Source of the DNA: Nectonema munidae
Taxonomy: Eukaryota; Nematomorpha; Nectonematoida; Nectonematidae
Assembly: GCA_030549495.1 (NCBI GenBank)
Contig: JAUIRK010000292.1
Location: 372,001 to 436,000, forward strand
DNA length: 64,000 bases
Direction: 5' to 3'
The translations under genes and the position numbers were made by a program. Of this stretch, positions 46,060 through 57,326 are shown piece after piece. Each line of letters opens with the position of its first letter. The first letter of the stretch is position 1. The notes beneath the pieces are model-generated. The model saw only the letters and a program-made list of their open reading frames with translations. It searched no databases and was not told the origin of the DNA.

Positions 46060-46499
46060 TTTTAATATTGCTTTTACTATGATATATATCATCTCATATT
46101 TCAGTTTATGACATTATATGAAGTACAATCTGTATTTTCTAATTCTTTAATTTTTTTGCAATAAATTTGTTGAGCTTTTAATTATTATGTATTAGTTCGT
46201 TATTTGGTATGAAAAGTTCTACTAATAAATTAGTAATTACTACTACGTGGAAAGTAGAATTTGAAGGAATAAAAATTACTATTATAGTTAGTTTTTCTGC
46301 TAATATAATTAGTAAAATCTACTAATGAATTAGTAAAGACAACTACATGGTTAGTAGAATTAGGGACAAAAAAAATTACTATTATAGTTAGTTCCTCTAC
46401 TAATTTAATTAGTAAAATCTACTAAGATAAATTAGTAAGGTTTACTGTCCCTAAACCTACTACTTAATTAGTAACTATTACTATTATTTTCTCTCAGTG
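46060..46499 (+). repeat. right subterminal repeat block of the CMC element
   Basis: From about 46190 the words ATTAGTAA, TACTAA and AGTAAAATCTACTAA recur many times in both orientations. Two 90-base sub-blocks starting near ATTAGTAATTACTACTACGT (46231) and ATTAGTAAAGACAACTACAT (46330) are near duplicates. The left end (41451-41560) has fewer copies of the same word. Confidence 0.65.
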
Positions 46500-46501
46500 T
46501 C

Positions 46502-47470
46502 ATCCAAGAAAAAGAATTAGACTCAAAAATGTTGAAAACTTCTATCAAGCAAACTGAAACAATCTCTGATAATGAATCATTATTTCTCGTCAAACCTTTT
46601 TCTTCATCATCGTCATGTAAAACTCACGAGCCAAAATACAAAAAAGGAATTACTGGTACGGCGAGTCTTTTAGTGCGAAAAAATATTTAACTCACAAAGC
46701 TCATGAAATCCTTTGTGTATCAAAAATTAAGGTTATGATGTACCAGTGCCAAGACAATAATCCATATTGAAGAAAGTCATTAAAGAGATAAAGGAAATGA
46801 AAACTAAAATTTCCAGAGTTTTATCTAACAATGATTGTTTTTGTTTTCAGTTTGATGGGAAAAAGTTAAAAGGAGAAGAAAATAAAGCTTTGTATTCTCA
46901 ATTGTAAGAGTGGCTCAGCAAAAGCTATTTACAGTGACCTGCAGAAAATAATCGACCAATTCAACGCGTGGAAATACATTTCAATGATAATTTGTGACAC
47001 CACGGCTACCAACACAGGTTCTCAAATGTGAATAGTTAAAACGTGTTAAACTATCTTTTTCCTGAAAAAACAACAAAGCCGCAGTTGAGCAAAACTTATA
47101 GCCAGCTATTCTTGATTGACGTGCCTAAAAGTGATAATCTTGGATGGCGTGATGATTACAAGTTTTAATATAAATTGTGCATGAGTTCTCAGTGGCCCTT
47201 AATCAAGTGGAGAGCTTTGCCAAGTTTACATCAAGCGAGGTGGATTTCTAGGGCAATTTACGCACTCATTGGATTTTTTGTTGCCTAACTTGCGAGAGAC
47301 TCTTGAGAATGCGTGTGAATTCATTTCCAACGATTGGGCAGACGTTTGTTTTCACTTCCAACATTATGATGAAGAGATATATGAGAAATTGTTGAAAGCC
47401 ATTGAAAAGACCTAATGTATTAAAGCTTTAAAATCCTTCAGAACACATTAGAAAAGGGAGAAGTCGAGAT
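46502..47470 (+). pseudogene. decayed transposon-like gene, right part
   Basis: Broken plus-strand pieces read FDGKKLKGEENKALYSQL, later KPQLSKTYSQLFLIDVPKSD, NLGWRDDYKF, then RALPSLHQARWISRAIYALI. This order (FDGKxLxG, DTTxxNTG-like DNA, KPQ...LGWRDD.KF, ARWNSRAIYALL) is that of an unclassified multicopy protein family in arthropods. Many stops and shifts are present. A 138-bp MITE follows at 47542. The CMC transposon separates this part from 40960-41436. Confidence 0.5.
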
Positions 47471-47541
47471 TAAATTTTGAAAAGGGAGAAGTCGAGATTA
47501 GATATAGCCAGACGAATCAGAATTCCGAAAGAGCAATACAA

Positions 47542-47679
47542 TTAACCCATTTAAGGCAAAGCAAAACAGACGATATCTAAAAACACGCAGACGATTTATA
47601 TTCAAAGTCATTGAAAAAAGCAGACTAAGATGAAATTACTTATATTCCAAAATAGGAACATTGGCCGTAAATGGGTTAA
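47542..47679 (-). mobile_element. TTAA MITE, 138 bp, second copy
   Basis: Bounded by TTAACCCATTTAAGGC and GGCCGTAAATGGGTTAA. It is the reverse-orientation sister of 29649-29786 and of equal length, sharing ACGATATCTAAAAA, AAAGTCATTGAAAAAAGCAG and TCCAAAATAGGAACATTGG. Confidence 0.8.
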
Positions 47680-49245
47680 TGGAGGAACTACATAACATAT
47701 TTAAACATGAAGTTTATAGGAAAAAACGAATTCTGATTAATCGCAAATACAAATTTTTCTTTCTAAAAATAAATTTAATATAAAATTGATTAAAAACCAT
47801 TTTTTAAAAAATTAAATAATTTTTTAGTTAAATAAAATGAGTCATATTTTCATTTTTTTACCATAAAGGATTGGGAGGTTTTTTTGATAGCTTGGTCATT
47901 TTTATTAAAATTCTCCTCATTATTTTTATTTTGCAGAACATTTTCTTTTTCGATTCCTGATTTTTAAACATCCATGTCATTGCAAGTTTCTCTGTTATGC
48001 GCAATGTTTTCAGATATACTGTCATTCTTAGTTGACATGCAAGATACGTGTTTTTCAATTGAAACCAAGGGTACAAAATTATTGAAATAATTTTTCACAT
48101 TATTAAATGTAGACAATTTTTATTATCAAATTATATAGGATATATAGTCGATTCAAAATAACATGAGCTATATTATCAAAAGAACAATTAGGCGGGTAAA
48201 CTAATCGAATAGGTTGTTTATAATCGTTGAAAGGTTTTATAGTATAAGTTATAGACCACATATATTTTCAAACAAATATCCCTAACTACATCATTATAAA
48301 ACTTATATAATGGAAGAAAAATAACATCAGTGTACGCAAAAGATTCAACAGCAAACTCCTCACTTTTATTTGACAAAACAAATAGAGTTGAATAAACAGT
48401 TATCTTGAGGAGAAGTTGCAGGGTAACTTCACTTAGATTGTAGGCAGAAGTAGTGGAGTGAGAAAGTGTATCGTGCGGCTTTGAAGTGAGTAGCTTTTCG
48501 AAAGAACGTTCAGAACTGTTCCTTTGATTTTAGTGATTTGATGTGCCTCTGCCACGGAACCAGTTTATCCAATGTTTATCTATTTTCACATGTACACTTG
48601 TTATTATTTTGTCATGAAATGAAGTCATATGCACCTTTTATTATAAAACTGTTTATTTATCAGATGTGTTCTCATATTATGATGTTAATATCGACCATAT
48701 ATTTTAAAACTGTTTATTTATCTTGTTATTTGTTTTTATAATAAAATTATAATTATTTTGTAAATTTTCTAAACAATTTTCATTTCTGATAAAAACCAAT
48801 ATTTTGAACTGGTATATTTTAGTATTTCTAAATATGATTTTTATAGCTAAGGGATATGGAGAGAATATTTTTAAATATCTCGAATTTTTATCATGTGTTA
48901 AGGTTCCGAATATCTTTGTAATCTTCTAATATATAATAATTTCAAGCGAATCATATCACAGGTCTGGCAAGATCTCCGGTAAAACAACTTGCCAGACCTT
49001 ATTATATAAAAATTGTAAAATAAAAAAACATTTAAAATAAAAATTTTCTAAAAATATTTTGCATACATATTAAGCAAACCAAAAATTCTACACAAAAGTT
49101 CAAATCACTTAACTTAAAAATTGCAGTTTTATTTCATGAAAATAATATGATTGGTTGAAATGTTTATGTAATATATAATATTACTAATACTAATAAGACG
49201 ATTTTTTTGGAAATGTTTACTTATTTGTTTTGAAGAAAAATTAAA
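47680..49245. other. AT-rich DNA with one GC-paired hairpin
   Basis: No gene recognised. 48961-48998 forms a perfect 11-bp stem (GGTCTGGCAAG / CTTGCCAGACC) with a 16-base loop, 36 bases after TCTAATATATAATAAT (48925). This may be the end of a Helitron-like or other non-autonomous element. The minus frame at 47858-48076 and plus frame at 48538-48741 have no match. Confidence 0.4.
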
Positions 49246-49249
49246 TTGT

Positions 49250-49590
49250 TTTCAATGTTCCTTTTTCATGATGCATTTAAAAGCTTATCGTTTGCTGTAT
49301 ACAGAATAATGTATTTTTGAAAAAAAAATGGTTTTTTGATAACTGGACTTTACTTCTAAAAATTTGGTCTAAATTTTAGTAAAAAAAGTGACCACTTTTT
49401 ATTGAAAACATAATGTGAAGATTAAAACAAGAATTTTTTATTGAAAATGGTATCATAGGAAAGCTATACTCGTTGTGCTTAATATAGGCTAAGTTTTACC
49501 AAAAAAATATTTTCCATTTTGCAAAATATACTTTTATGTGAGGTCAGTCAACTTTTATCTAGTTCGAAAAAATACCGATAATTTTTTAAT
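49250..49590 (-). repeat. dispersed repeat, inverted partner of 28590-28920
   Basis: Reverse-complement match, moderately diverged, to 28590-28920. Non-coding. Confidence 0.65.
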
Positions 49591-49846
49591 TAATAAATTA
49601 ATTACATTTTTTTTTGCATATTTATAAAATATACCCAATATATAAAAATAATACGTTGAAAAAATTGTTTTTTTTTTATTTATTTATCAAATTTTCGATT
49701 TTAATATCTCATTTTAAAGGTAATATTATACTAATTACGAAAATGTATAAATATTTTAAGTTTGAATTTTTTAAAATACTTTTTTGTCTCTTGATAAAAT
49801 AACAAAATTTCTAACTTTGACCGCAAAAAAATATATAAGTCATTAC

Positions 49847-51286
49847 CAGGGCGAGTAAAAGTCAATAAAGTCAACTTTTATTTCCGTTTAGCAAAAACTT
49901 TTTTAAGATCTTTATTTGTTTAGACTAAAAAATTAACTAATTTCAAATTTTTAAGTCAATCAAAGTTAATTTTTCGAGATTAGGTCAATAAAGTCAATTT
50001 TTTATATTTAACACTTTTTGATTCAATGTGCCTAATTTTATTCCCAAACTTTTTATCATTGCATGTTTTTCACATCTTTTACACAAGTTTACCTTAAAAG
50101 TTAAGTTATCCTGCAAAATTGTAGATTACCGGCATTAAATCATTCAAAATTAGTAATAGAAAAAGACGTTCTCTTTTCAAACCTAGCGGCAACACTTCAG
50201 TTCCAATTGTAATTAAGTTGACAAATTGGTTGCAAGCAGCCAAATATTTTCATTAAAATCTTTCAGCAGTGAAGAAATTAATGATGAAGATGATGGAATT
50301 TTATTGCCAAATATCAAGAAATTGTTAAAAAAGAAAATCTGTGTCAAAACTTGCTAACAATAATTAGAGAATATTCACGATTCATTGATTTAGTCGGAAA
50401 AAGTCAACATAGAGACTTTTTCAGTCAAAGATGCCTTTACTTGTTTCTTCAATATTATTTCATTTTCGAATGTGGCGTTGAAAGTTATCTTGAAAATAGA
50501 TTCAAATGAAATCAATAAAATCATGAATATGGAAAACTCTCAAATCTCTACCAGTACTTATCCCAAATAGCAAAATTGACAAGTTTTAACTTTAGAAGTA
50601 GAAAGATCTTTTTCTAAACTGAAAAAATGGTCGAATTTTAAATCAGAAAATGTCATTAATTATATGTTGTTGTATTACAAAGTCATGGAATCTTTTGGTA
50701 TTTTTCAATACTTTCTCTAAAGTCTTCATAGTTGTTCAATTCAATAAAAACTTTAAAAAGTCAATTTTTTCTCTCAGTAAAAGTCAATTTTTTCCAATTT
50801 TTTGAACCTACATAAACTAATATACACACAGACACATATCATATGTATAATGCGAGATCTTTAAAATATTAATAATATATTTGAAAAAATATTTTTTAGT
50901 GTGAAAAGTTTTAGGACCTAGAATCATACAGGTACCAATGATCTTTAACAGGACCTAGCTTAAAGGTACCAATTCCCTTAAGCAGGACCCAACGGGGTAT
51001 CAATGATCTTTAAGAGGACATAGAATCACCAGGATCTAGAATCCAATGTCTCGCGGAAAGCTGGGGACAAACAAGCTTATCCTAGTGATATATAAGAATA
51101 TCTAACAGTAAAAACCTTTTGTGCTTATTATTTGTTTTCTAAATATCAAGTGACTAATAAAATTGCAATTTCTTGATTGAAATTAAATCAAATTATATAT
51201 AGATAATCATGCAATATTAAAAACGAAACAATCTTTATGGTAAAAATTCATGGCATCAAAGTTGACTTTTACTACTATTATCCCTT
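49847..51286 (+). pseudogene. hAT element remnant
   Basis: The left end CAGGGCGAGTAAAAGTCAA and, at 51262, TTGACTTTTACT are inverted relatives, and AAAGTCAATAAAGTCAA words repeat near the left end. Inside, 50590-50695 reads LEVERSFSKLKKWSNFKSEN followed by VINYMLLYYKVME, the hAT dimerisation domain. Earlier pieces (50280-50560) keep no long frame. The element is old and dead. The right end is approximate and no target-site duplication was found. Confidence 0.5.
50915..51045 (+). repeat. degenerate tandem repeat, about 33-40 bp unit
   Basis: GGTACCAATGATCTTTAA, GGTACCAATTCCCTTAA and GGTATCAATGATCTTTAA recur with an AGGACC(T/C)A block between them. Three to four imperfect units. Confidence 0.5.
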
Positions 51287-51289
51287 TAA

Positions 51290-53340
51290 TCTCCATTTTA
51301 ATCACTACTCTATGATTCTTTTAATCAAAGTTTTGTTATGTTTTTGATTATTATGTTTTTTAAAATATAAAATTCTATTCCTCTATTGTATTGTTGAAAA
51401 AACATACATCTGTATATTTTTTATATAGTTACAATTTTGACAAAATAATTAAAGAAAAATCATTTTAATTTAAATTTCGCTAGAGTTTATGAAGATGAGT
51501 AAATATATTTAATTTTTACTGTAGAAGTACAATAGTTTGTGGTGATTTAATAATGAAAACACGAAAGAGACTGCTTACATTAAAATATGAGCAGTGTCTA
51601 AGCTGAACTTAAAGTTGAAAGCTACATTCATAAAAGTCAGACAACTAACATAGTTTACTATCTTCTTTTTTTCTGTTTCGATGGGTGATAATCTAAACTA
51701 CTTTAATGATAAAAAAGAAATAAATAATTTTTTAAAGATAAATTTCTTATTATTTATATAATTCTTTTTAGAAATCTAATTATCGTCAATTTCTCATTTT
51801 TAGGATATCATTAGAATTGATAAATATAATTTTTTCGTATATATAAAATTCATTTTCCTAATCGTTATCATTGCCTATTTAGATTCCCAATTGTTAAACT
51901 ACAATTTCAAAAAAAAAGTGAGAACGATTCCAAACTTTAAATAAAACTTTTAATTTAATTATTTTCTGTTATTGATTTTAATTTTTAAAAGAAATAAAAC
52001 TTATTTAACAGTTTTATTTTTTTTAAACATTCTTATTTTTTGTTTATTTTTTATTTTTATTTATAAAAATTTTCCTTTCTCTCTGTAATTAAAATTAATT
52101 TCAAGGCAACAGAAATGGTTCTCACAAGTTAATTTTTTGCCTTTGAACCCTCAGAACTCCAAATTTACACAAAATTTTTCACTGCAAAGTGTTTTGATAG
52201 AAAGAAAAGCTCGAGTTTTATAAGTATGTTAAGTTTTGTCTTAATAACTCATGTAGTTTTTTAGTAATTGACGTTTCTTTTTGCAGCTTTTTGTGCAGCT
52301 TATTTTAGACTAACCCCAATAATTTTCAATGTTAAAAGTATCGCACTTCATCAAAACTTATTTTGATCTCACATGATTTGCATCATTCCAACTTTCATAC
52401 AATTGTAACTTCACGAAACATTTAACCTGCTTCACAATACTTTCAGTTTTACTTTTCTATAATTACAACCTCACGATATAATTAACACCATCACACACAC
52501 ACATGTATATATAAACTAATAACATACCACAACAACAAGAAAGAAACCACTTAATCAAAGAAAACAACCAAGAGCTGAAACCTTTTCGAGATCTTTAGCA
52601 CCTCCTAAAGCTATCAATCAGCTAATCTATAAAGGCTACCCAATAAGCCAAAGAATCTCTTGAATATCGAGGTTTACTCTATTTCTCTCTTTCAAAAAAG
52701 TCGTTTTTTCTTTCAAATTGTCGATCTTTTACTGGTTTAGTAATACAACGTACTAATACTGAAAATATATAAAATCTAAAATTGAAGATTTTAATTCAAA
52801 AAATGCTCTTCGTAAAATAAGTATTTAAAATCATTTAAAAATATATATAATTAAATAATTTTAAAAAGTTTGATGAGAGAGTTTATTTAGCAACAAATAA
52901 AAAAAACATTAACATTGCACACGTTGATGAAGAGCTTATATACAAACTTGTTCTAGGAACATGAAGTAAACGAAAAAATTTATTGCAAAAATATACTCCC
53001 AATCAAACAATAAAAACAAAGTTGTCACACTGGCGAATGTTTGAGTATTATAATATAAAAATATTTAAAAATAACATAAAAAACTAATCGAGTTTCATTA
53101 TTGTATGACACGTTATAGATTATTTCAAAAAACGATAAAAACCAATTTTCTATTCATGCAAAATATAAATTGGGAATAAGCTTGTAAGAACATAACCTTT
53201 AAGTAAAATCTTGTTGGCATACCGATGAATAGGTTCTTCAAAGTTTTAATTTAATCACAACATTTATATATGTAAGAAGTATTGAATAAAATTAAACATA
53301 GATGTACACCACGTAGGCAACTATAGGGCACTAAGGGCCA
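51290..53340. other. AT-rich intergenic DNA
   Basis: No gene recognised. 52,480-52,680 is somewhat more complex (CA-repeat, then CCACAACAACAAGAAAG...) but has no open frame. From about 53,305 the sequence GTAGGCAACTATAGGGCACT belongs to the 5' part of the hAT element that follows. Confidence 0.4.
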
Positions 53341-53362
53341 CCATCAAAAAATTGAAATTAAA

Positions 53363-54800
53363 ATGAAGATTGTTGCGTCTTGGTTTGACAAGTATAATTG
53401 GCTAAAGTACTCAAGAGAAAAGAATGCTATCTTTTGTTTTCCGTGTAGACATTTTTCACTTCCCTTTTCAGGAAATTCAGAAGATGCATTTGTTAAAACT
53501 GGTTTTCGGCGTTGGAAAAAAGCTCATGGCAAGGATGGTGCAATTAGTAAGCATATATCTTCACAGTGTCATAAATCTTCTTGCATTGCATGGGTCAATT
53601 ACGAAAAAAATATTAGGAACGAAACATCTATAGTTCAAAGTATGAGTGAAACATATCAAAAAAAAGTAAAAGAGAATCGCCACTACATAAAAACTATTGG
53701 AGAAATAATTTTATTCACTATCACGCAAGGTATTTCGCAACGTGGTCATAGAGAAGGCGATGATGAATTTAATCCTGGAAACGTTCGAAAGCTTTTACAG
53801 TTTACTGCAAAGCATGACCCAATAGTGTCTGATAAAGTAAAAAATGGCGCAAAAAATGAAAAATATACTAGTAAAGAAATTCAAAATGAAATAATATCTA
53901 TTTTTGCTTCAATGGTGAAGGAAGATATAGCTGATAAAATAAAAGCATGTTTATACTTTTCTGTGCAAGCAGATGAAGCAAAGCAGAACAGTTGGCGTTA
54001 GTTGTCAGGTACTATGATGAAGAAAATAAATCCATTGAGAAAAGTTTTGTATCATTCACTCAAATGAGTATGCTAAATGCCGAAGCAATTTCTAATGCTA
54101 TTCTTAAAGAATTAGAAAGACTAGGCTTAGACAATAAAAATGCCCTTGTTGGTTTAGGAACTGATGGCGCATCAGTCATGCAAGGTGAAGTTAGTGGATT
54201 ACAAAAAATAATTCATGATGAAGCTCTTTTTGCTTTTTATGTGCACCGTTATTGTCATCGGCTTAATTTAGTTTTAGTAAACATTGCAAAATCTGTTAGA
54301 GAAGCAAATAATTTTTTTAGTTTATTAGAACAGCTCTATATTTTTATATCAAATCCTATTGTACATGCCAAGTTTCATTTTATTCAAAAAGAGATGTATT
54401 CGCAAAAAAATAAAAGAACTGCAGCATTTAAGGGATACCAGATGGTGGTCTCGAGATACATCTTGTAAAAACGCACTAGAGTGTTTAGATTGCATAATGA
54501 GGCTTTTGGACGAGATTTCTACAGACGATACTGGGGCTCGTGCTGTTACTGCCCGAGGTTTGATTGCTCAGATTACTTTTGAATTTGTTTACTTATTGAC
54601 TTTCTTTTCTGATATTCTTGAACGTATTCAAAAAGTATCCAAACAATTACAATCTAAGCAAGCACATCTCGGAAAAGCTATTAACTTAATTCAATGTCTT
54701 CGTCAAACGTTCATCGATTTGAAAAAGTCAGATTTGAATTTTGATTATAACAATAAAGTGATAAAAACGTGTAAATTGTGCAAAATCAATTTGCTAAAAA
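53363..54800 (+). pseudogene. zf-MYM/TTF-type hAT transposase, plus strand, truncated
   Basis: Frame one (53363-54001) has a TTF-type zinc-finger region (WFDKYNWLKYSREKNAIFCF, then PCRHF and ISKHISSQCHKSS) and the DUF4371 start (QGISQRGHREGDDEFNPGN), ending FSVQADEA, the first catalytic Asp region. Frame two (from about 53998) reads GLGTDGASVMQGEVSGLQ and HRYCHRLNLVLVNIAKS. Frame three continues RDTRWWSRDTSCKNALECLD to about 54800. A stop at 53999-54001 and a frame change near 54430 break it. The C-terminal dimerisation domain is absent because another hAT on the opposite strand begins at about 54.9 kb. Confidence 0.7.
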
Positions 54801-54904
54801 CACAAAAACGTATAAGTGTGAAAAGCAAAATTTTATTTTTAAGCAAACTTTTTTTGTACAATAGTAAGTCACGTATCACTACGTACAGAGTACAGAGATA
54901 CGTA

Positions 54905-57326
54905 CAAAGTATCACGCCTTTTTTCATTTGATTTAGCAAACTGCTCAGCAAGTAATTCAATAGATACTTCACCAAGAAGCCCTTGGTGTATGTTACAAAC
55001 AGCAACAGAGTTAAGTCTTGCTTGACTCATAGTGTTTCTAAGCCACGTTTTTAATCTTCTGAGAGCACTAAAGCTGCGTTCACATTGGCTCGAAGAAACA
55101 GGGCATACGTGCAAAAGTTTGATCAACATAAAAACTTGAGGAAAGAGCATACGAACTTCTTCATTCATGTTTAGATAATTTTTTCTTGCCTCTTCAAGAT
55201 TATTTGAGTTTGTCTTTCGTTTAAACATTACAAGCTCTATTTTTAAAGTTTCCAAATGTATTTCTGGATATTGACTTAAAACTTCATAATTTGATATTTT
55301 TCCTGAACTTAAAGTGTTCTCAAGAATTTTGTATATAAAAAGATCAGGCTTGCAAGTATCATACATTTCTTTCATTTTCAAAATTATTGAATCTAAAAAG
55401 CTGAAATATTGTTGCTTATAATAGTATTTAATATCCTTCGAATCTTCACTTAATAAATCAATTTCCTTCTTTCTTTTCCGTCTGACATTTAACGGTTCTA
55501 ACTGAAATTTTCTATTCTTTGGCCGAATTTTCGTATATGATGTCAAACTCAATATCGAATTTCCATGAAGAAATTTGGTCAATTATAATTTTAACATCAT
55601 GAAGAGTATCTGTGAAAAAAAATATATGAAAGTTGCAAATTTATGAAAATAATTTTAATCTTACTTGAAAGAACAGTCTGAACAGATTGAGTTGATCGGT
55701 TGAGTTTTTCCAGAAACATTAAAGGATTTATCACCATTTCTAAAGCAAGTAATGTTTTTCCCTTGGAAAAACGGTTATAAAGGCCGTTGGTTTTAAACCC
55801 TAAAGTACCATAAGCATTATTATTGCTCAAAGACATTTCTTTCAAACTTTTCAAAACAATTTCATAATTGTTTTTAACAGACGTTATTGCTGAGAGTCTG
55901 CAAAGCCATCTTGTAGCGCAAAGCGGTCTTATCGATCCAAGGTTGAGAGAAGAATCATTATCATCTATACACTCTATTAAACTGTCGCTCGCTATAGATT
56001 TAAAAATGTTTTGAAACAGAATTTCAAAAAATAGTATTAAAAATATATGAGAAAAATAAAAACACCTTAAACTTTCCAGATCTTTTAAAAATTATGCCAA
56101 GTTCGTGAACCCATTGAATTGCATCACGAATATCCACACTAACAGAAGTTGAATGCTGCATTATCAAATTTGAAACATGATAGGAGCAATGAAAGTTTAA
56201 TGCAAGTGGTTGCTTTTCCTTAATTTTAGCCTGACAGCCTTTATACCTTCCCATCATATTGTCTGCTCCGTCGTATGTTTGTGCTTTTAAGTAACTTTTT
56301 GAGAGACAATTTCGAACAATAACATCTAAAACCATATTTGAAATGGCTTCTCCTGATGTGTTTGACAGTTCGTAAAGACCAACAAAATCTTCAAAAACCT
56401 CCAAGTCATTGTTTATATGACGAAAGCAAACAGCTTCTTGTTCTGTTCCATTTATGTCCTGAGTTCCTGCGAAAGATTAAAAATTGACTCATAATTTTAA
56501 AATTTAAAGAAACTTACCGTCTACTATGACTCCATAAGGGCCATTCTTAACAATTCTAGCTAAAAGTTTTTTTAAAATATCGAGGATAAATAACTTGATT
56601 ATCTCTTCTTGTATTGTGGGTGAGGTAAAATTTTTTAAACTTTTTGAAACAAGTGTTGAACTTTTATCGTCAGAATTACGGAAAAGCTTTAAAAGTTGAT
56701 AAAAATTTCCTTGCTCAGGGGTGTGTCCTCTGAATGCGAGACCTTGCCTCAATAAAAAACGAATGCATTTAAAAATATCTAACAAGTTTTTCCATGCTTG
56801 TTTTTGTTGTTTGATTGTTGTAGAATCAATCAAATTTTTTATTTTTTTCTGATGGCTTCAAGACTTTGTATGTTATAGCAACCTTGTGGCATTCGGACAT
56901 TTGATGAACATCAAACTTTGCTGTAGCCTTTTTCCAATTACAAAAGCCTTCTACGATGAAAGCAATTTCTTTATTTTTTACAGTTTTCAAGGCCCCTTCT
57001 TTTTCTGCCACGACACAATAAAAACAAAAAAATTTTTGAATTTTCAAATCGTAATGCAACCATGGATATAAGCTAAAGCATTTTTCCTGAAAAAAAACCT
57101 TCTGAGAAGAAGTGAGTCTAGGTGGAATAATTGAAGTGTTTGGATGACAAGGACCTTGAAAATTTTCAGACATGCTAGAGAAACTTTGCTTTATAAAGGC
57201 AGTACTACCTGCACTTTCATCACCGTTTTTATTTTCAACACGAACATTTTCTGTTTCATTGTTATTTCCCAAAACTTTAAAAAATGGTGTTATTGGGTTT
57301 CCTTTAAACTTTTTGTTTTGAGACAT
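54905..57326 (-). pseudogene. zf-MYM/TTF-type hAT transposase with three introns, nearly complete
   Basis: Exons 57326-56518, 56466-56066, 55991-55665 and 55609 to about 54905 are separated by GT-AG introns of 51, 74 and 55 bp. Exon 1 has CFSLYPWLHYDLKIQKFFCF (TTF finger), GFCNWKKATAKFDVHQMSEC and ends VIVDG (first Asp). Exon 2 has TYDGADNMMGRYKGCQAKIK (second Asp) and FHCSYHVSNLI. Exon 3 has LCATRWLCRLSAI and an ALEMVINPLMFLEKL segment (candidate Glu). Exon 4 ends SQCERSFSALRRLKTWLRNT followed by MSQARLNSVAV, the dimerisation domain. Frame shifts are apparent near 56830 (in an A-rich run) and near 55520. Otherwise it is open, so it is a fairly young copy. It reads toward, and abuts, the plus-strand hAT. 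Confidence 0.7.

Larger units (their letters stand above)
41437..46499 (+). mobile_element. complete two-gene CACTA/CMC (En/Spm-type) DNA transposon, 5,063 bp
   Basis: The termini CACTGAGAGAACAAATTAGT (left) and, in reverse complement, CACTGAGAGAAAATAATAGT (right) form an imperfect inverted repeat with 29 of the first 34 positions matching. CACTA/CACTG ends are the mark of this superfamily. The flanks have TC on both sides (41435-41436 and 46500-46501), a possible 2-bp duplication; a 3-bp duplication is not supported. Both ends are dense in AGTAA/TTAGTAA words, in the manner of CACTA subterminal repeats. Inside are two plus-strand genes with no disruption seen: a Tnp2-like transposase (41831-44218) and a SAMD3-like accessory gene (44309-46046). 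It is inserted in an older transposon gene. It looks whole, young and possibly mobile. Confidence 0.8.
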
